A stretch of 11,813 bases of DNA from DASTBU01 sp035711845 (GTDB taxonomy: Bacteria > Acidobacteriota > Vicinamibacteria > Vicinamibacterales > 2-12-FULL-66-21), in the NCBI GenBank assembly GCA_035711845.1, contig DASTBU010000160.1, positions 1-11,813 on the forward strand, in the 5' to 3' direction. This document shows positions 6,609 to 11,813 of the stretch, piece after piece. Each line of letters begins with the position of its first letter. Positions within the stretch are counted from its first letter, which is position 1. The notes under the pieces were generated by a model. The model was given only the letters and a program-made list of their open reading frames with translations, was not told where the DNA came from and did not search any database. The position numbers were made by a program, and so were the translations under genes.

Positions 6609-7496
6609 TCAGGCGAGCGCATCGCCAACGACGCGTACCAGACCGCGTGCGCCGGCTCGGTCGGCGTCCAGCTTCGGGTTGTAGATCGTCACTTCCATGC
6701 CGACGGCTCGCTGCGACTGGATCGCTGCCCTCAGCGTCCCGGTGAGCTCGTCCCACGACAACCCGCCCGGGAGTCTATAGTCAACTGCCGGCATGATGGC
6801 ATCGTCGAGGACGTCGGCATCGACATGAATCCAGAAGCCCGCATCCGGGCCGCCGTTTCGCGTCAGGTGTGCCACGGCGTTGCGGGCGCACAGTTCCGCG
6901 CCACGATGTCGAATTACTGGGAGATCGAACGCCAGGAGTTCGTGGGGAAGCGGCTGACTGCCGTACAGAGCCTGCTCGTCGGCGTCCCGAAAGCCGAATA
7001 GCACGACGTCTTCGTCGCGGACCAGGGGTTCGCGTCCTTCGATATTCGTGAGGAGCTTGGGTCCGCGGCCTGTGACGAGCGCGAGGTCCATGGAGGCCGC
7101 TTCGCCATTTGGGTTCGCCTCGGGATTGTAGAAATCTGCGTGACCGTCCGCGAACAACAGCCCGTAACGTCCTCTTCGCTTCAGCGCGAGCAAATCACCG
7201 AGGAGAATCGAGCAGTCGCCGCCGAGGACGACCGGGAACTCTCCCCGGTCGATAACCGCGCCAACTGCATCGGCCAGGGTGCGGGAAAACGACGCGATAC
7301 CAGTCGCGTTGAGCGTCAGCGTGGCCGAGTCACGGCTGGAGCTGTACGCCGTCTCGGGTGCTACGCGTCCGGCGCGCCGCGCGGGCAACCGATCGATGAG
7401 GCCCGCCTGAAACAACGCCTCCGGAAGAGTTTCGACTCCAGTTGGTCGAAGACCGAGGATTGATGGCGCTTCGATCACGGCAATGGGTGGTGGCAT
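6609..7496 (-). CDS. Arginase/agmatinase-fold (ureohydrolase superfamily) protein, non-canonical metal site
   Basis: A 295-residue full-length ureohydrolase-fold protein. Superfamily motifs appear in order: VVLGGDCSILLGD (residues 89-101), LLFADGHADF (113-122), WIHVDADVLDDAIMPAVDY (222-240) and GMEVTIYNP (266-274). The Asp117/His119/Asp121 and Asp226/Asp228 ligands are present, but the first ligand, His in GGDHS of arginases and agmatinases, is Cys95. Such proteins normally hydrolyse guanidino groups using a Mn pair; the Cys may alter metal choice or activity, so no substrate is assigned. Start: the ATG at 7496 gives the usual N-terminal strand (PIAVIEAP); the ribosome site is weak. A second arginase-fold gene with similar AGLIDRL and GGDC segments lies further right (8551-9462); the two look like divergent paralogues. 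Confidence 0.85.
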   Translation of the reverse strand: MPPPIAVIEAPSILGLRPTGVETLPEALFQAGLIDRLPARRAGRVAPETAYSSSRDSATLTLNATGIASFSRTLADAVGAVIDRGEFPVVLGGDCSILLGDLLALKRRGRYGLLFADGHADFYNPEANPNGEAASMDLALVTGRGPKLLTNIEGREPLVRDEDVVLFGFRDADEQALYGSQPLPHELLAFDLPVIRHRGAELCARNAVAHLTRNGGPDAGFWIHVDADVLDDAIMPAVDYRLPGGLSWDELTGTLRAAIQSQRAVGMEVTIYNPKLDADRAGARGLVRVVGDALA

Positions 7497-7711
7497 ATCA
7501 GACCGTCGTTGTCCTCACGTGCGATATGACTTGAAAGGATCAATTCACGCGGGCCGCCACATCGAAGACGATCCATCCCCACCGACAGCTACTTCGAAGA
7601 TCCAGTCGCGCTTCCCGCCCTTCGACGTCGCGCTCCAAGGAGCTTTGCGAGCCATCAAGGTCCATGCGCTCTTCTGTCCTGATCCAAGCTCTCCGCTTTC
7701 AACTATCGGCA

Positions 7712-8311
7712 TCAGCGCGTCGGCTCGTAGCGGTGTCTGACGACGCCTGTCGGAAACGCCTTCGTCTCGATCGTTGTGAGCCTCAACGTTGTGGCCAGAT
7801 TGGTGAACAGGTTATGGCCGCGGCCGAGGATGACCGGGCTGACCAGGAACTGATATTCGTCGATGAGGCCGTGGGCGGCAAGTTGAGTCGCGATCTCGCC
7901 GCTGCCGAACACCATGATGTGCTTGCCTGGCTGCTCTTTGATCGCCGAGATCTCGCCTGGATCGAATGTCGTGCGCAGCTGCGAGTTTTGCCAGGTGACC
8001 GTCTTCAACGTGCGCGAGAAGACAATCTTGGTGGCTTCGTTGATCGAGCGGGCGATGGCCTCGAGCTCCGGCGTGCGCCGCCCGGCGCTGTGCGGGTCCG
8101 ACGCACCGGCGGGATCTTCGAGCGCCTTCGGCCAGAACTGTTCGAACATCTGGTACGTCTTGCGTCCGAAGATCATCGTGTCGGTCTGTCCCGATCCCGC
8201 GGCGGCCTCCTTGTCCATCTCGGGCTCCGCCACGACCCAGTCCAACTGGCCGTCGGCGGCTGCGAAATAGCCGTCGGCTGAAATGTGCTCGAACATCACG
8301 ATCCGTCGCAT
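7712..8311 (-). CDS. DHFR-fold / RibD C-terminal-like reductase family protein
   Basis: A 199-residue protein beginning MRRIVMFEHISADGYFA, the first strand and loop typical of the RibD-C/YyaP-type DHFR superfamily. Other family segments are DTMIFGRKTYQMFEQFWP (about 44-61), the KIVFSRTL strand, the HIMVFGSGEIATQL nucleotide-binding region, and DEYQFLVSPVILGRG near the C-terminus. Members bind NADPH and most have no assigned substrate; calling it dihydrofolate reductase would overreach. GAAAGG lies about 10 bases upstream of the ATG. It stands alone between the two arginase-fold genes, with gaps of about 215 and 240 bases, so it may have its own promoter. Confidence 0.85.
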   Translation of the reverse strand: MRRIVMFEHISADGYFAAADGQLDWVVAEPEMDKEAAAGSGQTDTMIFGRKTYQMFEQFWPKALEDPAGASDPHSAGRRTPELEAIARSINEATKIVFSRTLKTVTWQNSQLRTTFDPGEISAIKEQPGKHIMVFGSGEIATQLAAHGLIDEYQFLVSPVILGRGHNLFTNLATTLRLTTIETKAFPTGVVRHRYEPTR

Positions 8312-8550
8312 GTCAATGTACCTTTCGTGAGCTGGCTGTTTTTAGCGTTCGCATTTGGGCGAGGCAGAAAGGAACGTGCATTTGCGCGTCGCCACCTCTG
8401 ATCCGCAGTACATGGCAGCCTCCTGCTGCGGCCATCTGTCGCCGCGCCCACATCACGGGACTCACCCTCGAGGAGCTACAGTTCGATCTTCCGAACGCGC
8501 TCGACGGCTCCGACCGTAATACGAACCGGGAAAGCGACGCCAATGTTCTT

Positions 8551-9462
8551 CTATCGTCGGGTAGCGCGGACGAGACCCGCGGCAAGCGCCCCACCCACGG
8601 CGTCGACATAGCGGCGCAGCTGCTGCCCGTCCGGGTCGTGCGTCGGGTTGACCTCCGTCAGCACGATGGCCGTGAGGTCGGGCGCCGCCACCGCGACAGC
8701 CAGCGCCTTGGCAGCTGTATCCAGGCTCACGCCCGTGCCGTAGTGCGGGTAGTTCGCCAGTGGCAGGTCGCCGGAGTCGACCGCATCCACATCGAAATGC
8801 AGGACCATGCCGGCGCCGGTGCTCAAGCCGTCCAACGCTTCGCGCGCCTTCCCAGCGGGATCCGACCGGACCAGGTGGTCCGGGTACCATCGGAGATCGG
8901 GATGGTCCCGCAGCACCTTTTTCCGAAACGACTCCGGATCGGTCTCATCGATGCCGAACAGCACGAGGCGTCCGGAGGGCAGCAACGGCCGGTGACCGTC
9001 GAGGTGTGCCAGCTCGTTGTCGGTCAGGCCGATGAGGTGCGCAATCCCCATCGCGTCGAGGACGCCGCTCGAAGTGGCTTCGGGGGTGGCAAGGTCCGCG
9101 TCGCCGTCGAAGTAGAACAGGCCGGCGTCCGGGCGAACCCGCCGCACGCCGGCGACAACGCCGACGGTGATCGTGCAATCCCCGCCCAGGACCAGAGGAA
9201 CCGCGCCGTCGGCGACCACGCGGCTCACCTCGTCGGCGACCTGTCGTGCCGTTCGGAGCACGGCCTGAAAGTTGCGGCGGGTCGGGTTCGTGTGATCGAC
9301 GGCGAAGATCTCGGTCACCACGTCACCGCGATCCGGCACTGTGAGGCCGGCGGCGATGAGGCGATCAATCAGGCCAGCCGCACGGAGTGCCGCCGGTGCG
9401 CGTTCCTGACCCGCGTAGTGGGTGCCCGCGCTGCTGGCCACACCCAGGACCACCAGATCCAT
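8551..9462 (-). CDS. Arginase-fold protein with two substituted metal ligands
   Basis: A 303-residue ureohydrolase-superfamily protein. Motifs: LVLGGDCTITVG (91-101), LFYFDGDADLATPE (115-128), MVLHFDVDAVDSGD (219-232) and VLTEVNPTHDPDG (267-279). Compared with GGDHS and DAHxD of true arginases, the two His ligands are Cys96 and Asp121 (FDGDAD); Asp119, Asp123, Asp224 and Asp226 remain. This resembles uncharacterised arginase-family proteins rather than arginase, agmatinase or formimidoylglutamase, and it may bind a different metal set or no longer be a hydrolase. The ATG follows the cupin stop by 12 bases, with no strong own ribosome site, implying coupled expression. Last gene of the DoxX-cupin-arginase set. 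Confidence 0.85.
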   Translation of the reverse strand: MDLVVLGVASSAGTHYAGQERAPAALRAAGLIDRLIAAGLTVPDRGDVVTEIFAVDHTNPTRRNFQAVLRTARQVADEVSRVVADGAVPLVLGGDCTITVGVVAGVRRVRPDAGLFYFDGDADLATPEATSSGVLDAMGIAHLIGLTDNELAHLDGHRPLLPSGRLVLFGIDETDPESFRKKVLRDHPDLRWYPDHLVRSDPAGKAREALDGLSTGAGMVLHFDVDAVDSGDLPLANYPHYGTGVSLDTAAKALAVAVAAPDLTAIVLTEVNPTHDPDGQQLRRYVDAVGGALAAGLVRATRR

Positions 9463-9474
9463 GGTCGCCGGCCG

Positions 9475-9828
9475 TCAGAGGATGATGACTTCCTCGGGAA
9501 CCTGGAATAGCAGCGTGCATCCTGTATCCGTGCGCACCGAGTGCTTCGATCCCGGTGGCGTGTACAGATAGTCACCGGCCTCGAGCATCTCACCCTCGAT
9601 GACGCAACTGCCCGACACCACGAACAGTTCTTCGCCTGCCGGGTGGCTGTGGTATGGGTACTTCGCCCCGGGGTCAAAGCGGAGCATGAAACTTTGCGCT
9701 CGCCCTGTAGCAGATTCGGTGCGGAGGGGCTTCACTGAGATCCCTTCCGTGTCGACCCCGCTCTCGACCAAGGGCTTCCACTGCATACTCGCTGTCTTGA
9801 CGAGGCCAACGAGAGTCTGCGTCTTCAT
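9475..9828 (-). CDS. Single-domain cupin (ChrR-like) metal-binding protein
   Basis: A 117-residue beta-barrel protein carrying both cupin motifs intact. Motif 1 is GAKYPYHSHPAGEE (54-67) with His60, His62 and Glu66; motif 2 is GDYLYTPPGSKH (85-96) with His96. These form the usual 3-His/1-Glu site for Fe, Mn, Zn or Ni. AGGAGA 5 bases before the ATG gives a strong start. Small cupins of this kind act as dioxygenases, isomerases or sensors; the exact reaction cannot be read. It lies 44 bases downstream of the DoxX gene and 12 bases upstream of the arginase-fold gene, so all three are probably co-transcribed. Confidence 0.85.
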   Translation of the reverse strand: MKTQTLVGLVKTASMQWKPLVESGVDTEGISVKPLRTESATGRAQSFMLRFDPGAKYPYHSHPAGEELFVVSGSCVIEGEMLEAGDYLYTPPGSKHSVRTDTGCTLLFQVPEEVIIL

Positions 9829-9872
9829 CGTGATCTCCTCTGCGACATCCTTGCCTTACCGTTTGCGTTCGG

Positions 9873-10355
9873 TTACCTGGCATCTGCTTCGGCGTCTGAA
9901 CGCGTGCGGCTGGGGGCGTCCTGTAACAGCGCGAGCAATAGCGCGCCAGCCGACGCGGAGAACACTGAATAGTCCATCGGCTCCTTGACGCCGTACGAAA
10001 GAGCCATGGCTGTACCAAAGAGTGCCAGGAGAATCGCGGCGCCAAACCCGGCCGTGCGCGTATGGAAGCCGGCAACTAACGCGAGTCCCAGGGACAGTTC
10101 CGCGATAGTAGCCGCCCACGCCAGAAACGGGATCGTGGCGGACGGCATGAACGAGTTCACCTCGGCGGTGAGCTGGATGAACCGGGGGAAGTGCTCGAGG
10201 TCGAGGGTTCCGTCCCACAGGCCAAAGCGCGCCCCAACGGCCGACAAGAACGCGCCACCAATCGCGAGGCGAGCGTATATGACCGACGACCGCACAATGC
10301 GTGCCGGTCTCTCGCTGAGATCGGCGCCTGATCTTGGATCGCGCCTATCGAACAT
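9873..10355 (-). CDS. DoxX family integral membrane protein
   Basis: From the ATG at 10355 the protein has 160 residues with four predicted membrane segments, about residues 24-44, 75-97, 102-122 and 128-145. The second contains FLAWAATIAELSLGLALVAG, the AExxxGxxL-type pattern characteristic of DoxX/DoxD proteins. These are linked to redox processes such as quinone interaction or oxidative stress, but most have no defined reaction. A frame extending to 10511 would add 52 Arg/Ser-rich residues through the divergent promoter region and is rejected. No strong ribosome site precedes the chosen ATG. First gene of the DoxX-cupin-arginase set, facing a MocR regulator across a 144-base gap. Confidence 0.8.
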   Translation of the reverse strand: MFDRRDPRSGADLSERPARIVRSSVIYARLAIGGAFLSAVGARFGLWDGTLDLEHFPRFIQLTAEVNSFMPSATIPFLAWAATIAELSLGLALVAGFHTRTAGFGAAILLALFGTAMALSYGVKEPMDYSVFSASAGALLLALLQDAPSRTRSDAEADAR

Positions 10356-10428
10356 CGTGAATCGGTGCCGAAAGCGGCCTCTCCCTGTCACTGGTGAAGA
10401 ACGCCAGGAATCGCGCCTGCTCCCTCTT

Positions 10429-10456
10429 ACTCTACGAGAGGAAATGACCCGATCAA
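10429..10456 (-). promoter_or_regulatory. Possible sigma-70 promoter for the DoxX-cupin-arginase set
   Basis: Minus strand TTGATC (10456-10451), a 16-base spacer and TAGAGT (10434-10429), each matching four of six consensus bases. It would give a leader of roughly 65 bases before the DoxX ATG. The match is modest. The ATCA half of the -35 also forms part of an imperfect inverted repeat, ATCAAAGAG-CCA-CTCTGAT (10452-10470). Confidence 0.3.
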
Positions 10457-10466
10457 AGAGCCACTC

Positions 10467-10489
10467 TGATACGATCGCATTGGGCCAAT
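10467..10489 (+). promoter_or_regulatory. Extended -10 and palindrome just upstream of the MocR gene
   Basis: TGATACGAT (10467-10475) fits an extended -10 (TG-N-TANNAT). It is followed at 10479-10489 by ATTGG-G-CCAAT, a perfect 5-base palindrome at the expected transcription start. The layout suits an autoregulated MocR gene with a leader under 25 bases. No convincing -35 is present, and regulator binding is inferred. Confidence 0.35.
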
Positions 10490-10499
10490 CGGCTGCCGT

Positions 10500-11813
10500 C
10501 TGGACGTCCATATCCGCTTGACTCGCCGGGGCGACTTTTCGGTCCAGATCTATCGTCAGATCCTCGAGGCCGTGCTCGACGGCCGATTCCGTTCGGGCGA
10601 ACGGCTCCCTGCCACACGCGACCTCGCCCGGCGTCTCGGGGTGTCGCGCAACACCGTCGCCGTCGCGTACGAGCGTCTGGTGGCCGAGGGTGCGCTCGTT
10701 GGCCGCGTCGGCGCCGGATCATTTGTGTCGCTCGATCCATCAACCTCGCCCGTGTCCCGGCGGTCGGCGCCTGCCGGGGCCGTGTTTCCACGCGACGTCT
10801 GGCGCTCGCTCCCGGTGCTCCGGCGCCCTGAGGGGATGCGCTACGACTTCGGTGTGGGTACGCCCGATCCACATCTCTTCCCGCTCACGACGTGGCGGCG
10901 GCTCCTCGCAACTGAACTTCGCGGAGAGGCCGCGAGAAACGCATGGTACGGCGAGCCGGCTGGCGTCCCGCACCTTCGAGCGGCGATCGCACGCCACGTG
11001 GCCGTGTCGCGCGGAGTACGGACGGACGCCGACGACGTCGTCGTGACGAACGGGGCGCAGCAAGCCTTCGATCTGATCGGTCGAGTGCTCCTCGCTGCGG
11101 GTGCGAGTGTCGCCGTCGAGGAACCAGGGTACAGGCAAGTGCGGCTGCTGTTTCGCAGCCTCGGTGCTCGCGTGGTGGGCGTTCCGGTCGATGAGGAGGG
11201 GCTCACCGTCGATGCCATTCCGAGGGACGTCCGCCTGGTGTACGTGACTCCGTCCCATCAATTCCCGCTCGGACGGGCCATGTCGCTGCAGCGGCGGATG
11301 GCACTGCTCGCCTGGGCCGAACGACGCGGCGGCGTCGTGATTGAGGATGACTACGACAGCGAGTTCCGGTTCCTCGGTCGTCCATTGGATCCCGTGCAGA
11401 GCCTTGATCGCAAGGGCCGTGTCATCTACGTGGGTTCCTTCTCGAAGGTACTCATCCCAGGATTGCGGGTCGGGTTCTTGATTGCGCCGGCGTCTCTCAG
11501 GCCTGCGCTTGTCGCGGCCAAACAGCTGACCGATTGGCACGGGGAGACTCTCACGCAGGCGGCGCTCGCACGGTTCATCGATGCCGGGCTCCTGGCGCAC
11601 CACATCCGCAAGGTGGCTCGTGAGTATGGCAGCCGCTACCTGCGGATCGTCGAGGTGTTGGAGCGGGGCTTCGCGAGATGGCTGGAGGTCGTCCCCGCTG
11701 CCGCAGGCCTCCATCTTGCCGCGCTGTTGCGAGAGGGTTGTCGTATCGACACGACGCAGGTCGTGCGGCGGGCGGCAGAGCGAGGCGTGCGGGTGGAAAC
11801 GCTTGCTGCCTTC
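10500..11813 (+). CDS. MocR/PdxR-type regulator (GntR HTH plus class I aminotransferase fold), 3' end beyond window
   Basis: An open frame with 438 visible residues and no stop before the window edge. Residues about 13-78 are a GntR winged helix-turn-helix: QIYRQILEAVLDGRFRSGER, then LPATRDLARRLGVSRNTV and AYERLVAEG. From about 115 on it is a fold-type I aminotransferase domain with TNGAQQAFDL, EEPGYR, the PLP-phosphate/ring region VTPSHQFPLG (249-258), EDDYDSEF (282-289) and the Schiff-base lysine in GSFSK (Lys316). MocR proteins bind PLP or PLP adducts and often regulate the neighbouring divergent gene, here the DoxX set. No ATG or GTG lies between the in-frame stop at 10467-10469 and the conserved HTH. 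The family-typical beginning LDVHIRL coincides with CTG at 10500, proposed as a rare start; TTG at 10518 is the alternative. About 30-60 residues are missing at the end. Confidence 0.88.
   Translation, partial: MDVHIRLTRRGDFSVQIYRQILEAVLDGRFRSGERLPATRDLARRLGVSRNTVAVAYERLVAEGALVGRVGAGSFVSLDPSTSPVSRRSAPAGAVFPRDVWRSLPVLRRPEGMRYDFGVGTPDPHLFPLTTWRRLLATELRGEAARNAWYGEPAGVPHLRAAIARHVAVSRGVRTDADDVVVTNGAQQAFDLIGRVLLAAGASVAVEEPGYRQVRLLFRSLGARVVGVPVDEEGLTVDAIPRDVRLVYVTPSHQFPLGRAMSLQRRMALLAWAERRGGVVIEDDYDSEFRFLGRPLDPVQSLDRKGRVIYVGSFSKVLIPGLRVGFLIAPASLRPALVAAKQLTDWHGETLTQAALARFIDAGLLAHHIRKVAREYGSRYLRIVEVLERGFARWLEVVPAAAGLHLAALLREGCRIDTTQVVRRAAERGVRVETLAAF

Noticed and set aside
7545..7655. 36-residue minus-strand frame (MARKAPWSATSKGGKRDW...) between the DHFR-like and arginase-fold genes
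   Set aside because: Protein-like composition, but no good ribosome site and no recognised family; too short to support on sequence alone.
8312..8550. Open frames on both strands between the second arginase-fold gene and the DHFR-like gene
   Set aside because: No ribosome site, motif or recognisable relic; best read as intergenic DNA.
10356..10511. 52-residue N-terminal extension of the DoxX protein
   Set aside because: Arg/Ser-rich, not membrane-like, and covers the divergent promoter region; DoxX proteins start shortly before the first membrane span.
10740..11714. 324-residue minus-strand open frame opposite the MocR gene
   Set aside because: The plus strand encodes clear GntR and aminotransferase motifs; the antisense frame has none.

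Overview
The window is GC-rich, densely packed bacterial DNA from a Gram-negative (outer-membrane) aerobe. The gene set includes a multiheme c-type cytochrome with a C-terminal beta domain, a cytochrome c/beta-barrel fusion, a sorbosone-dehydrogenase relic, an ECF sigma/anti-sigma relic and a MocR regulator. It resembles what is found in soil Acidobacteriota such as Vicinamibacteria, but that placement is an inference and a GC-rich proteobacterium is not excluded. Almost all genes are on the minus strand; the exceptions are a sigma/anti-sigma relic near the left end and a MocR regulator at the right end.

Left region (1-1452): a possible partial small gene runs off the left edge. Next is a minus-strand cupredoxin gene, diverging from a plus-strand relic in which the start of an ECF sigma factor is joined to the tail of its anti-sigma factor. 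Between them lies a 7+1+7 palindrome. Each half forms the -35 of an outward-facing ECF-like promoter with the same 16-base spacer and a GTCT -10.

Electron-transfer cluster (1453-6315, minus strand, read right to left): a decayed sorbosone-dehydrogenase-like quinoprotein gene (three frame breaks plus a large internal deletion); an intact outer-membrane beta-barrel gene; a monoheme cytochrome c fused to a beta-barrel-like domain; and a five-heme cytochrome whose ATG overlaps the preceding stop (ATGA). The intact genes could form an envelope electron-transfer path whose likely periplasmic electron donor has been lost.

Right region (6609-11813): an arginase-fold protein, a DHFR/RibD-C-fold reductase-like protein, then a tight minus-strand set DoxX - cupin - second arginase-fold protein, diverging from a MocR (GntR-HTH plus aminotransferase fold) regulator that is open at the right edge. 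Both arginase-fold proteins have replaced canonical metal-ligand histidines, so neither should be called arginase or agmatinase without testing. No tRNA, rRNA, CRISPR array, insertion sequence or convincing rho-independent terminator was seen.
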